A DNA stretch of 64,000 nucleotides from Pseudomonas sp. WJP1 (GCF_028471945.1 NZ_CP110128.1:6940125-7004124); one strand, 5' to 3'. Shown: positions 26,933 through 35,875, counted from the first letter of the stretch. Notes: generated from the sequence alone by a model not told the origin. Made by a program: numbers and translations.

Positions 26933-26996
26933 AACTGTTCCGAATTCGCAGAAATGACCGCTCTCACCTAGATGACTGCAAATTCGGCCAACAGTT
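26933..26996. repeat. Long imperfect inverted repeat after the metal ATPase gene
   Basis: AACTGTTCCGAATTCGCAG (26933-26951) pairs with CTGCAAATTCGG-CC-AACAGTT (26976-26996): 18 of 19 bases plus a 2-nt bulge, 24-nt loop. It lies 8 bp beyond the ATPase stop and is not a REP element. It is probably the 3' end of the SPFH-ATPase transcript, although the following U-tract is only four bases. Confidence 0.6.
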
Positions 26997-27004
26997 CTGT
27001 ATTT

Positions 27005-28918
27005 TTAGAACTGCTCTTCCTTGAGCTTGAACAGTGGTTCCTGAAAGCGCAGCAAACGCCCGGCATTACCCAATACCAACAACGTACTGAGGTTGTGCAG
27101 CAACGCGGCGATCATCGCCCCTGCTGCCCCGAGCCAACCAAACGCCGCGAAAGCAACGATCGCCAAGGTCCAGCCCAAACCGATGATCACGTTCACTTGC
27201 AAGGTCTGACGGCACTGTCGACTCAAGCGCACGCAGGTACCGAGGCGCCGCAGGTCGCTACCGATCAGCACGATATCCGCTGATGCCAGCGCGATGTCCG
27301 CCCCGCCTGCGCCCATCGCCACACCAACAACACCAGCCTTGAGCGCCAGGGAATCGTTGATGCCATCACCCACCACCATAGGACGAAAACCGTTACCGAT
27401 TTCTTTCAACACGCGATTCAATTTGTCCTCGGGCAAGGCCTGCGCTTCGACCTCACTGATGCCTACATCCCGCGCGAGTGTGTGAGCGACGCTGTGCCGA
27501 TCGCCGGTGAGCAAAAGCTGCCGGCCCAATCCAAGGTCCTTCAGTTCGCTCAAGGCAAACCTGGCTTCCGGTTTGACGCTGTCGGCCAACAACAGCCAAG
27601 CGAGGAACTCGCCGTTGAGCGCCAGCCCGGCAATCGGGCCGTCGTGGTCGGGAACATCTGAGGTCGCTATGCCCAATTGGGCGAACAACTCCGGGCGCCC
27701 CAGCGCGGCCTCGCCCTGCTCCGTCATGGCCACCACGCCCAAACCCTGCCGCTCGCGAATGTCCGACAGCAACAGAAAATGCTCTTGTGCGACCAGCCCC
27801 GCCAGCGCCCGGCTGACCGGGTGACTGCTGGCGGACCCGAGACTGGCGGCGAGCTTCAAGACGGGGTTGCGATCCTCCAGCGGGCTCTCGATGGATTGCA
27901 GGCGCAAGGTACCGAAGGTCAGGGTTCCGGTCTTGTCGACCACCAGCGATGTGAGGTCTGCCAGCTCCTCGAGAAACGCCGAGCTGCGAATCAGAATGCC
28001 GTGCCGCGCGGCTACCGCTACCCCGGCAATCGCCGTCGCGGGCGCCGACAACACCAACGCACAAGGACAGGCAGCCACCAGCACCGCGAGCATGGCCTGG
28101 GCATCGTTGGTGATGAACCAGGTGACTGCGGCCAGCAGCAATACCAGCACCAGGTAGCTCCCGGCGTAACGCTCCAGCAACCGGGTGATCGGCGGTTTGG
28201 AACGCTCGGCGTTTTGCATCAGCGCGATCACTTTGCCGAGGGTCGATTCGTCGCCGGTCCGAGTCACTTCAATGCGCAGCAGGCCATCGAGATTGATCGC
28301 GCCACCGAACACCGCCATGCCGACGCCCGCTTCCATCGGCACCGACTCGCCGGTAATGGAGGCGGTGTCCAGACTCGCTTGGCCGGACATCACCCGACCA
28401 TCCGCCGGCACCCGATCACCGGCACGGACTTCCACCAGATCGCCAGCCCTGAGCGTACCGTTGTCGACCTCGACGATGGAGCCGTCGGCCTGCACCTTGC
28501 GCGCGTGACTGCGGGTGAGTTTGCCTAAAGCATGAATGGCTTCTTGCGAACCGATCACGCTGCGCTCTTCCAGCACATGGCCGAAGATCATGATGATCGG
28601 CAGCAATGCCGCCGTCAGCAAATCGCCTGTCGCCCACGCACCGAGCATGGCCAGGGCGATCAGTTGATCGGTGATGCCATGCAGGCTTGGATACCGCAGG
28701 CTGTACCAGGCCGAACGCATCACTGGTACGGCCACCAGCACGGAAGCAACACCCAGTAGCAATTGGCTGACCCCGGTCTGTTCCGGCGACAACCAGCGCC
28801 ATACGAGGCCCAGCGCGAGCAAGCCAAGTGCGAGCATGGCCAGGGTCAGTTGACGGGCAGCGCTGCGTTGTTCCGCCGAGGACAACATGCTCGGTGCAGC
28901 GGTGGTTTGAGCGGTCAT
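27005..28918 (-). CDS. P1B-type heavy-metal ATPase without N-terminal metal domains
   Basis: An inner-membrane metal-transporting ATPase of 637 residues. TGES (ITGESVPME), the membrane ACPCAL motif, the phosphorylation site DKTGTLT, the SSHPVSRAL His-Pro motif and VVGDGINDSLAL are all present. There is no CXXC or His-rich N-terminus; helices start about residue 25. The last helix reads HNLSTLLVLGN in place of the DTG of Zn/Cd exporters (P1B-2) or HEGGT of P1B-4, so the metal is unclear. It is the last gene of a four-gene operon (4-bp overlap with the upstream SPFH gene). Confidence 0.9.
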   Translation of the reverse strand: MTAQTTAAPSMLSSAEQRSAARQLTLAMLALGLLALGLVWRWLSPEQTGVSQLLLGVASVLVAVPVMRSAWYSLRYPSLHGITDQLIALAMLGAWATGDLLTAALLPIIMIFGHVLEERSVIGSQEAIHALGKLTRSHARKVQADGSIVEVDNGTLRAGDLVEVRAGDRVPADGRVMSGQASLDTASITGESVPMEAGVGMAVFGGAINLDGLLRIEVTRTGDESTLGKVIALMQNAERSKPPITRLLERYAGSYLVLVLLLAAVTWFITNDAQAMLAVLVAACPCALVLSAPATAIAGVAVAARHGILIRSSAFLEELADLTSLVVDKTGTLTFGTLRLQSIESPLEDRNPVLKLAASLGSASSHPVSRALAGLVAQEHFLLLSDIRERQGLGVVAMTEQGEAALGRPELFAQLGIATSDVPDHDGPIAGLALNGEFLAWLLLADSVKPEARFALSELKDLGLGRQLLLTGDRHSVAHTLARDVGISEVEAQALPEDKLNRVLKEIGNGFRPMVVGDGINDSLALKAGVVGVAMGAGGADIALASADIVLIGSDLRRLGTCVRLSRQCRQTLQVNVIIGLGWTLAIVAFAAFGWLGAAGAMIAALLHNLSTLLVLGNAGRLLRFQEPLFKLKEEQF

Positions 28919-29973
28919 TGTGCAGCTCCCTGAATGATCAGGCGGGAATCGTCTTTCGGATCAACCGTGGTGACTGAGCCGGCCTGACCCAGAATTTTCG
29001 GCATCCGCTCGCGGTAGATCCGCAGCAACATTTGCGGGTCCGCGGCTTGTTGCTGGGCGTTGGCCAGGCTCATTACCGTGGCGGTATCAGCCGACGCTTT
29101 CGCCAGCCGTTCACTCGATTGAGCATGGGCGACTTGCAGCGTGCGGTCGGCTTGTTCATTGGCGGTCTGGGTCAGCTTCTCGGCCTCGGTGCGCGCGTTG
29201 GCCACGGCCTTGTCGGCTTGCTGGCTGGCGGTCAGTACGGCGTTGAACGCATTGATCGCCGGCGCCGGCAGACTCGACTGCACGTCAACCCGAGCCACTT
29301 CGATCCCCAGCCCCTGCCCCGTCGCGGCCAATTGCGCCAAGCGTTGGTTGATACCTTGCACCAGATCGCCGCGCAGACGCTCGCGCCTTTCTGCTGCCTG
29401 ATTATCCGCGCCGATCAACTCCGGACGTGCGACCAGAATAGTGTCCAGATCTCGTGCAGCCGTGAGTGCCAAGGCGCTGCGGGTCACCAGACGATCCAGG
29501 GCTGGCAACACATGCTCGCCTTGAAGTACGAAGGCATACGGCTCAGTGACCTTGTAGAAAACCCGCACATCCAGTTGCACTACACCGGCATCCCCCGTCA
29601 GCAAATAACCGGAGCCTGCCAGTGCGTCACTGATCGGCGTCGCAAAACTGGCCGCGCGATCGGCCTGCAATGCGGCATCCGTGCGCAACAGGTTTTCCAC
29701 TCGACGCTCGATTACCCGGTCCGCCGCTGGCAGCAAAATCACCTGCTCAAACGGTCGCGGCCAGGCCAACAGCAAACCGGCATTCTGGATGCGATCCAGC
29801 GCGCCGAAGTGCAAAACAACCGCGCGATTTTGCGGATCAATCTGCCGCACATTGGAGAACGCCCATGCCAAAGCGGCCAACACCGTCACTGCATATAGGG
29901 CGAGAAACGCCAAGCGTCCGGCCTGAATCCACGGGCTGCTCAACTCATGTGTTCCACGTGGAACCAAATTCAT
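28915..29973 (-). CDS. SPFH-domain (HflK/HflC-like) membrane protein
   Basis: A 352-residue stomatin/prohibitin-superfamily protein. One N-terminal membrane helix (residues about 17-38, FLALYAVTVLAALAWAF) is followed by an SPFH/Band 7 domain (IDPQNRAVVLHFGALDRIQ; about 45-240). An Ala/Gln-rich coiled coil comes next (about 250-310, with QADKAVANARTEAEKLTQ), and the tail begins near VTTVDPKDDSRLII. HflKC proteins form oligomeric membrane cages around FtsH; this paralogue is not next to hflX, hfq or purA and is probably a specialised version. Its first codons contain a parS site (29950-29965). Confidence 0.87.
   Translation of the reverse strand: MNLVPRGTHELSSPWIQAGRLAFLALYAVTVLAALAWAFSNVRQIDPQNRAVVLHFGALDRIQNAGLLLAWPRPFEQVILLPAADRVIERRVENLLRTDAALQADRAASFATPISDALAGSGYLLTGDAGVVQLDVRVFYKVTEPYAFVLQGEHVLPALDRLVTRSALALTAARDLDTILVARPELIGADNQAAERRERLRGDLVQGINQRLAQLAATGQGLGIEVARVDVQSSLPAPAINAFNAVLTASQQADKAVANARTEAEKLTQTANEQADRTLQVAHAQSSERLAKASADTATVMSLANAQQQAADPQMLLRIYRERMPKILGQAGSVTTVDPKDDSRLIIQGAAQ
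29950..29965. promoter_or_regulatory. parS centromere site (start of an SPFH gene)
   Basis: TGTTCCACGTGGAACC has the exact 14-bp parS core GTTCCACGTGGAAC. It encodes VPRGT within the first ten codons of the SPFH gene read on the minus strand. Confidence 0.92.
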
Positions 29974-31010
29974 GGCTGCGATCCGGGTTTGCTATCGAGC
30001 GTCGGCGGACCGTCAACCAACACCCGGAAAGGCGCGGCATCGGTACGCAGGATCAGTTTGGTGCCTGGGGTGATCACCGTGCCCAAGGTGTCAAGCGAGC
30101 GCAGCAGGTTGTAAAGCTGCGGTGAGCCGGCGTAGGCACGCGCATAAATCTGCGCGGCTTCAACCCGGGATTGCGCCTCGATGTCAGCCGCTTTCACCGT
30201 GGCATCGGCCTGGACGATTCGCGCATCACGTTCCGCCGCGGAGCGAATTTGCGCCGCTTCGCGCTTACCGATGGCGGTGCGTTCGGTCGCGATGGTTTCA
30301 CGCTCGGCGCGCATGCGATCGACCGTCGCAGTGAGCGTGACCGATGGCAAGGTCAGGCGCTCGATGCCGACTTGCAGCACTCGCACACCATAGGTGGTCA
30401 GCAACTGCTGATCGATTTGCTTGCGCAGCTGCGCTTCGAAATCGGCGATGTGCACTTGATTGGCGTCGGTGTTCACCAGGTTAGCCAGATCGAAACTACT
30501 GGCCGTGGTTTCCAGGGCGGAGCCGACGAAGGTGCGGATCTGCCGAGCCGCTTCGTCCGGCTGGTTTTGCACTGCGCGCATAAAGCGCTGCACGTTGTCC
30601 GCATCACCCTGCACCTGCCAGGCAACGTAAGCCTGAACGATGATGCGCAAGCCGTCCCGCGTGCCCACATCCTGCAAACCGCTGGACGTGGTGCGCAGTC
30701 GCAGATCCACCGGGATCGCCGCTTCGAAGGGTGCCGGCCAGCGCCAGCCAAGGCCCGGCTCCAGCAACACTCGCGATGGGTTGCCAAAACGAGTGATGAC
30801 CGTGGCTTCGCCCGAACGCACTTGCACCAGGCTCGCAGCCGCCACGGCAAAGGCCACCAACAACGCCGCCCAGGCCATGCGTCGCCAAGGGAATGGACCG
30901 GCTTCCTGCGGATCACCGTGGTGGTGATGGTGATGACCGTGGTGATGTCCGCCGTGGCCGTGATCGTGGCCACTGTGGTCGGCGTGATCGTGGGTATGTG
31001 GTTGGCTCAA
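29970..31010 (-). CDS. SPFH-domain (HflC-like) protein with His-rich N-terminal tail
   Basis: A 346-residue SPFH protein. Residues 1-35 form an exceptional metal-binding-like tail (HTHDHADHSGHDHGHGGHHH and HGHHHHHHGD, about 18 His), followed by one membrane helix (about 46-66). The SPFH domain (EATVITRFGNPSRVL onward, about 70-250) carries a coiled coil with ERTAIGKREAAQIRSAAERD, and the C-terminal tail has SLDTLGTVITPGTKLIL. ATGA overlaps join it to the genes before and after. Orientation predicts the tail in the cytoplasm, where it could buffer or feed metal to the ATPase (inference). Confidence 0.87.
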   Translation of the reverse strand: MSQPHTHDHADHSGHDHGHGGHHHGHHHHHHGDPQEAGPFPWRRMAWAALLVAFAVAAASLVQVRSGEATVITRFGNPSRVLLEPGLGWRWPAPFEAAIPVDLRLRTTSSGLQDVGTRDGLRIIVQAYVAWQVQGDADNVQRFMRAVQNQPDEAARQIRTFVGSALETTASSFDLANLVNTDANQVHIADFEAQLRKQIDQQLLTTYGVRVLQVGIERLTLPSVTLTATVDRMRAERETIATERTAIGKREAAQIRSAAERDARIVQADATVKAADIEAQSRVEAAQIYARAYAGSPQLYNLLRSLDTLGTVITPGTKLILRTDAAPFRVLVDGPPTLDSKPGSQP

Positions 31011-32971
31011 TTGGCGGCTCCTGGCTGAGCAGTTTTACGCGACGACGCAGGGTCAGCCGGCAACGTGAATGTACGCAGATCAATGGTCGGTGCATTGCTG
31101 CTGCCGCCCAGACGATGATCGAGGACCAGTAACCTGGCATTGGCCAGGCCCTGGGAAAGTTGGCCGAGATATTGCTCCAGCACGAAGGCCTGGCCGGCAC
31201 TGGCGTAAGCCTTTTTCTCGGCGCTGAATTTCAGCTCGCCCGCCTTGGCCGTCGCGTTGATTTCATGGGCATTCGCCGTTGCCTGATCCCGGGCAATGCT
31301 CGCCTGCAACTGCGCCTGGTTGGTGGCTTCGGCGGCGGCTCCGCGTTCGCGGGCGATCAACGCCTGAGCGCCGATCTGTGCGGCTTGCACCCCGTGATAA
31401 GCATTGGCCGCCCCTGCCGGTGGGTGAATCGCTTCGACCACCGTGGCGAGAATTTCCACGCCACTGTTTAGTTTCTGCAGGTCGACCTGCACGGCCCGGC
31501 CGATTTCCTCGGCGAGCCCTACCCGGTCCTCACCGAGCAAACCGTCCAGGGTTCGTGAGGCGAAGTCGTGAACCAGAATGCGGCTGGCGGTGCTGCGAAT
31601 CAGCGTTGGCACATCCGCGCTGTTGTAGGTTGCTGCCAATGCCGCCTGATCGCTCAAACCGATGCGATAGACAAAACGGACGTCCATGTTGACGATCTGA
31701 AAGCTCTGCTTGTCCGCACGGCTGCTGGCAATCACCTGGGATTTGTCATTCACATGGCTGGCGTCCCACAACCGGTTGGCGGTCATCGGTGCCGGGCCTT
31801 CGGCGGGGTCTGCCTGCACGGGTGCCGACGTTTCGCCGACACTGGTGGCCAATTCGTGAACCACGCCATTTTCGACACTCAGCACCCGGCCCAACGGCCA
31901 CGGTAAACCTGCATGCAGACCCGGACCGAACACCGTCACCGGTTTGCCGAAACGCTCGTAGATCCCCCGCCCTTGCAGCGGAATTTCGTGAACACCGCTG
32001 AGTGACCATCCGACGAGGGCAACAACGAACAGCACCGGCAACAATGCCCGGCGCATGTAAGTGAAGGCCCAGATCTGCCTCAGGTCGATGCCAAAGCGGT
32101 TGTGCAATTCGTGCTGCAACGCCTGCAATGGTTGCGGTGGCCAGCGCAGCATATCGGCGACAAAACTGCGCGCCAGCAGCGCAGGTTCAAGTTGTTCGCG
32201 ACGTGGGCTGAACAATGACAGTACGGCACGAAGTAGCAATTCGAAGGCCACGAACCCCGGCAGCAGGCCGATCAGTACGGCCAGACGCACCGGCCAAACC
32301 GAAGTTTCATTGCCGAACAGCAGGCATAACGCTCCAAGTATCAGGCTGATGATTGCAACGCGAGTCAGCTGCGCCAAGGCTTGCGCCTCGGGCCATTGAG
32401 CGCTGTTTTCCTGGGCAAGCTGACGTTCCAGAACCAGCAATCCAAAGGCCAGCAATAACCCCAGGGCCGCGCCGATAGTGGCCGACATTCCCAGCGCTGC
32501 GGGTGGCAAAGCAAGGTTCCAGGCCTGATTGACGCATAACAACGCCAGCAGCGCCCAACCACCCAGCCACAGCGTTGGCGCACCGATTTGCCTGAGTAGC
32601 TTCAGCCAGCGCTGGCTGATTCGCTCCAGTAGCCGTTCGTACCAGCCCACCGGTGCTTCAGCTTCTTCAGAGTCGACCACTGGCGCCAAGGGATTCATCG
32701 CCCGCGCCCGCCATTTCGTCACCCACCAGGCCGATTGCAAGCCAGCGACCAACACCAGCAACGCAGCGCTCTGATTGAATAACAGAGGAGGCCAAAGGGA
32801 TTGCGGCGCAAACAGCCCGACAAAAAACCCCAGCACCAAGCCCATTGCCGCGAGCGCGCCGAGACCAATGGCGAACTGGCGCAATCGTGGCCCTTGAAAA
32901 ACTGCCTGCTGAAAGCGCGGTAGCCTGGCTACCTGCGCTCCCTCATCACCCTCTTCGAGATCGACTTGCAT
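31007..32971 (-). CDS. Polytopic SPFH-domain (HflK-like) protein
   Basis: A 654-residue membrane protein with an unusual layout. About six to seven N-terminal membrane segments in residues 30-330 (including VLGFFVGLFAPQSLWPPLLF, TLWLGGWALLALLCV and LPGFVAFELLLRAVLSLF) precede an HflK-like SPFH domain (about 335-570, IPLQGRGIYERFGKPVTVFG) and an Ala-rich coiled coil near the end. Ordinary HflK has one helix. The ATG at 32971 is chosen because TGGAG lies 5 nt upstream; a GTG 27 nt earlier has no Shine-Dalgarno. It is the first gene of the operon, about 36 bp after a Zur-like dyad. Confidence 0.85.
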   Translation of the reverse strand: MQVDLEEGDEGAQVARLPRFQQAVFQGPRLRQFAIGLGALAAMGLVLGFFVGLFAPQSLWPPLLFNQSAALLVLVAGLQSAWWVTKWRARAMNPLAPVVDSEEAEAPVGWYERLLERISQRWLKLLRQIGAPTLWLGGWALLALLCVNQAWNLALPPAALGMSATIGAALGLLLAFGLLVLERQLAQENSAQWPEAQALAQLTRVAIISLILGALCLLFGNETSVWPVRLAVLIGLLPGFVAFELLLRAVLSLFSPRREQLEPALLARSFVADMLRWPPQPLQALQHELHNRFGIDLRQIWAFTYMRRALLPVLFVVALVGWSLSGVHEIPLQGRGIYERFGKPVTVFGPGLHAGLPWPLGRVLSVENGVVHELATSVGETSAPVQADPAEGPAPMTANRLWDASHVNDKSQVIASSRADKQSFQIVNMDVRFVYRIGLSDQAALAATYNSADVPTLIRSTASRILVHDFASRTLDGLLGEDRVGLAEEIGRAVQVDLQKLNSGVEILATVVEAIHPPAGAANAYHGVQAAQIGAQALIARERGAAAEATNQAQLQASIARDQATANAHEINATAKAGELKFSAEKKAYASAGQAFVLEQYLGQLSQGLANARLLVLDHRLGGSSNAPTIDLRTFTLPADPASSRKTAQPGAAN

Positions 32972-33006
32972 ACCACTCCAGTGTTTATCTTTGCCCACGC
33001 GGCATT

Positions 33007-33023
33007 TCGTTACGATATAACGA
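33007..33023. promoter_or_regulatory. Zur-box-like dyad upstream of the SPFH-ATPase operon
   Basis: TCGTTACGATATAACGA is a 6-5-6 inverted repeat. In the Zur register it reads GTTAC-GAT-ATAAC, one mismatch from GTTATnnnATAAC, and closely resembles the perfect site at 21464-21482. It lies 36 bp before the first ATG of the operon. Confidence 0.7.
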
Positions 33024-33188
33024 TATGGGTGAAATTTTCGTACTCAATCGCCTTATCTAAAGATGCTCAACCTGTCGCCAAGCTGAAGCCTTGACCGAAA
33101 TGCACCGGAACGCACATATTACGTTCGTAATTTTATTCAAAGACTACTTTTACCCCTCCCGATCCGCTTTCAATCCAGGAGTAAATCC

Positions 33189-34589
33189 ATGAGCACCTAT
33201 GACGTCGTGATACTCGGTGGTGGCCCCGGTGGCTACAACGCAGCCATCCGTGCGGGCCAACTGGGATTGAAGGCGGCGTGCGTAGAAGGCCGCGCCACGC
33301 TCGGCGGCACCTGCCTGAACGTCGGCTGCATGCCGTCCAAGGCATTGCTGCACGCCTCCGAACTTTACGATGCAGCCATGGGAACGGAATTCGCCAACCT
33401 TGGGATCGAGGTCAAGCCCACGCTCAACCTTGCCCAGATGATGAAACAGAAAGATGAAAGCGTGACCGGGCTGACCAAGGGCATCGAGTTTCTCTTTCGT
33501 AAAAACAAGGTCGACTGGATCAAAGGCTGGGGCCACATCGACGGTCCGGGCAAAGTCACCGTGACGGATAACGCCAGCGGCAAGACCGAACTGACCGGCA
33601 AAGACATCATCATCGCCACCGGTTCCGAACCCACTCCCCTGCCCGGCGTGGACATCGATAACCAACGCATCCTCGATTCCACCGGCGCACTGTCATTGAA
33701 AGAAGTGCCGAAACACCTGGTGGTGATCGGCGCCGGGGTGATCGGGCTGGAACTGGGTTCGGTCTGGCGGCGCTTGGGAGCGCAAGTGACCGTGGTCGAA
33801 TTCCTTGATCGGATCTGCCCGGGTGTCGACGGCGAAGCAGGCAAAACCCTGCAACGCTCATTGAGCAAGCAAGGCATCAGTTTCAAATTGAGTTCAAAAG
33901 TGACCAGCGCCACGACGTCCGCAACCGGTGTGCAGCTCAGCGTCGAGCCCGCCTCGGGCGGCACCGCCGAGTCGCTGGAGGCCGATTACGTGCTGGTGGC
34001 GATCGGACGTCGGCCTTACACCCAAGGCCTGGGGTTGGAGAACGTCGGCCTCGCTACCGATAAACGCGGCATGCTCGCCAACAAGGGGCACCGCACTGAG
34101 GCCGCGGGGGTCTGGGTGATTGGCGATGTCACCTCCGGCCCCATGCTTGCCCACAAGGCCGAGGACGAAGCCATGGCCTGCGTCGAACAGATCGTCGGCA
34201 AGGCTGGCGAGGTCAATTACGAGCTGATCCCCAACGTGATTTACACCAAACCCGAGCTAGCCAGTGTTGGCAAGACCGAAGAACAACTGAAGGCCGAAGG
34301 TCGCGCATTCAAAGTCGGCAAATTTCCGTTTACCGCCAACAGCCGGGCGAAGATCAATCACGAAACCGAAGGTTTCGCCAAAGTGCTGGCCGATGAGCGC
34401 ACCGACGAAATTCTCGGTGTGCATCTCGTGGGGCCAAGCGTCAGTGAAATGATTGGCGAGTATTGCGTGGCCATGGAGTTCAGCGCGTCCGCCGAAGACA
34501 TTGCCCTGACCTGTCATCCACACCCGACCCGTTCCGAAGCCTTGCGCCAGGCGGCGATGAATGTGGAGGGGATGGCGACGCAGATGTAG
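33189..34589 (+). CDS. lpd: Dihydrolipoyl dehydrogenase
   Basis: An FAD-dependent pyridine-nucleotide disulfide oxidoreductase of 466 residues. The FAD motif GGGPGG (near residue 11), the redox-active GGTCLNVGCMPSK (residues about 39-51), the NAD-binding GAGVIGLELGS (about 180) and the C-terminal catalytic HPHPTRSE (about 447) are all present. It is not next to 2-oxoacid dehydrogenase E1/E2 genes, so it is a stand-alone copy (Lpd3-type in Pseudomonas). CAGGAG lies 7 nt before the ATG. Confidence 0.93.
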   Translation: MSTYDVVILGGGPGGYNAAIRAGQLGLKAACVEGRATLGGTCLNVGCMPSKALLHASELYDAAMGTEFANLGIEVKPTLNLAQMMKQKDESVTGLTKGIEFLFRKNKVDWIKGWGHIDGPGKVTVTDNASGKTELTGKDIIIATGSEPTPLPGVDIDNQRILDSTGALSLKEVPKHLVVIGAGVIGLELGSVWRRLGAQVTVVEFLDRICPGVDGEAGKTLQRSLSKQGISFKLSSKVTSATTSATGVQLSVEPASGGTAESLEADYVLVAIGRRPYTQGLGLENVGLATDKRGMLANKGHRTEAAGVWVIGDVTSGPMLAHKAEDEAMACVEQIVGKAGEVNYELIPNVIYTKPELASVGKTEEQLKAEGRAFKVGKFPFTANSRAKINHETEGFAKVLADERTDEILGVHLVGPSVSEMIGEYCVAMEFSASAEDIALTCHPHPTRSEALRQAAMNVEGMATQM

Positions 34590-34642
34590 GAGCGAGCTTG
34601 CTCGCGATGGGGCATAGGCCGTCTATAGCGGCAAATGCCCCA
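34586..34642. repeat. Single REP plus hairpin between lpd and the Lrp gene
   Basis: GTAGGAGCGAGCTTGCTCGC (34586-34605) is a REP variant with a GCGAGC/GCTCGC stem. TGGGGCAT (34608-34615) then pairs with ATGCCCCA (34635-34642) and runs into the end of the Lrp gene. It probably marks the shared 3' end of two convergent transcripts. Confidence 0.65.
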
Positions 34643-35096
34643 ACGGCAATGCTCCCGGCGTCTTCACCGTATGAATCGCAAAGTTACTGCGGATATCGCT
34701 CACACCTGGCAGCTTCAACAAACAGCCAGTAAGAAACCGGTCGTAGGCACGTAAATCCGGTACCACCACTTGCAACAGAAAATCCGACTCTCCTGACACC
34801 AGGAACGCCGAAATAACCTCAGGCAATGCCGTCACGGCCAAGCGAAAAGATTCAGCCTGTTCATCGTTATGGCGCTCGACTTTCACCCCGACGAACACGG
34901 TCAACCCGAGCCCGACTTCGTCGCGATCCAGATTGGCCTGATAACCACGAATCACCCCAGCCTCTTCCAGCATCCGTACCCGGCGCAAGCATGGCGAAGC
35001 CGACAGACCGATTTCGTCAGCCAACTGCACATTGCTCAGGCGACCATCCCGTTGCAGCGCGGCGAGAATCTTGCGGTCGTAGGCATCCAGTTTCAT
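34623..35096 (-). CDS. Lrp/AsnC-family transcriptional regulator
   Basis: A 157-residue Lrp-like regulator. The N-terminal helix-turn-helix (residues 1-60: DAYDRKILAALQRDGRLSNV, ADEIGLSASPCLRRV) is followed by a RAM effector domain (about 65-150, GESDFLLQVVVPDLRAYDRF). It is divergent from a LysE exporter across 146 bp, the classic arrangement in which an Lrp protein senses an amino acid and controls its exporter. The ligand is unknown. Confidence 0.93.
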   Translation of the reverse strand: MKLDAYDRKILAALQRDGRLSNVQLADEIGLSASPCLRRVRMLEEAGVIRGYQANLDRDEVGLGLTVFVGVKVERHNDEQAESFRLAVTALPEVISAFLVSGESDFLLQVVVPDLRAYDRFLTGCLLKLPGVSDIRSNFAIHTVKTPGALPLGHLPL

Positions 35097-35242
35097 CGTT
35101 TGGCAGATCCTGCTGGCTGAGCTGTGATTTGTTGGCAGGTTATGCCAAACCAGACAGCTTTAGAAGCGAACTACGCAAGCACATGCCCTGCTCCCTGGCT
35201 CTAGACTGGCCCTACTGAATCGACAACGAACAGGGGTGCAAC

Positions 35243-35872
35243 ATGGCGGGATTGGGGCTGTTTTTCATGGCGTTGGCAGTGGTCTATCTGTTACCCGGCC
35301 CGGACATGATCCTGCTGCTGCAAACGGGTGCCCGTCAGGGCAAAGGCGCTGCATTGGCCACGGCGGTCGGCCTGGGGATCGCCCGTGGTTGTCATGTGGT
35401 GCTGGCGGCGTTGGGGTTGGCGGCATTGTTCAAGGCAGCGCCCTGGACGTTTGACGTGGTGCGCCTGGTGGGCGCTGCCTATCTGCTGTGGATCGGCATT
35501 CAATGTTTGCGAACGACGATGCTGCCAAGCTTGAACGGGCCAGGTGCAACGGACGAAAAACCACGCTGGGGCGAAGCCATCCGCCGCGGTTTACTGACCA
35601 ATCTGCTCAATCCCAAGGCGCTGCTGTTCTGCTCGGTGTTGCTCCCGCAGTTCATCGATCCACTCAACGGACCGGTGCTCGCACAATTTGCGGTCCTGGG
35701 CCTGGTGTTGGTCGGTGTCGGCTTGCTGTTCGATAGCACCTACGCCTTGACCGGTGCCGCGCTGGGTCGTTGGCTGCAACGCAGCCCCGGCGCCCAGCGC
35801 CTGCAACAATGGCTGTTCGGTAGCCTGTTGATCGGTTTCGCCGTGCGGCTGACCTTTGTTCAACAGGCTTGA
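35243..35872 (+). CDS. LysE/RhtB-family amino-acid exporter
   Basis: A 209-residue inner-membrane permease with about six helices. The RhtB/LysE signature region MALAVVYLLPGPDMILLLQT (residues about 8-27) and GLLTNLLNPKALLFCSVLLP (about 115-135) are clear. It is divergent from, and probably controlled by, the Lrp regulator. It exports an unidentified amino acid or homoserine-lactone-like compound. Confidence 0.92.
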   Translation: MAGLGLFFMALAVVYLLPGPDMILLLQTGARQGKGAALATAVGLGIARGCHVVLAALGLAALFKAAPWTFDVVRLVGAAYLLWIGIQCLRTTMLPSLNGPGATDEKPRWGEAIRRGLLTNLLNPKALLFCSVLLPQFIDPLNGPVLAQFAVLGLVLVGVGLLFDSTYALTGAALGRWLQRSPGAQRLQQWLFGSLLIGFAVRLTFVQQA

Positions 35873-35875
35873 ACC

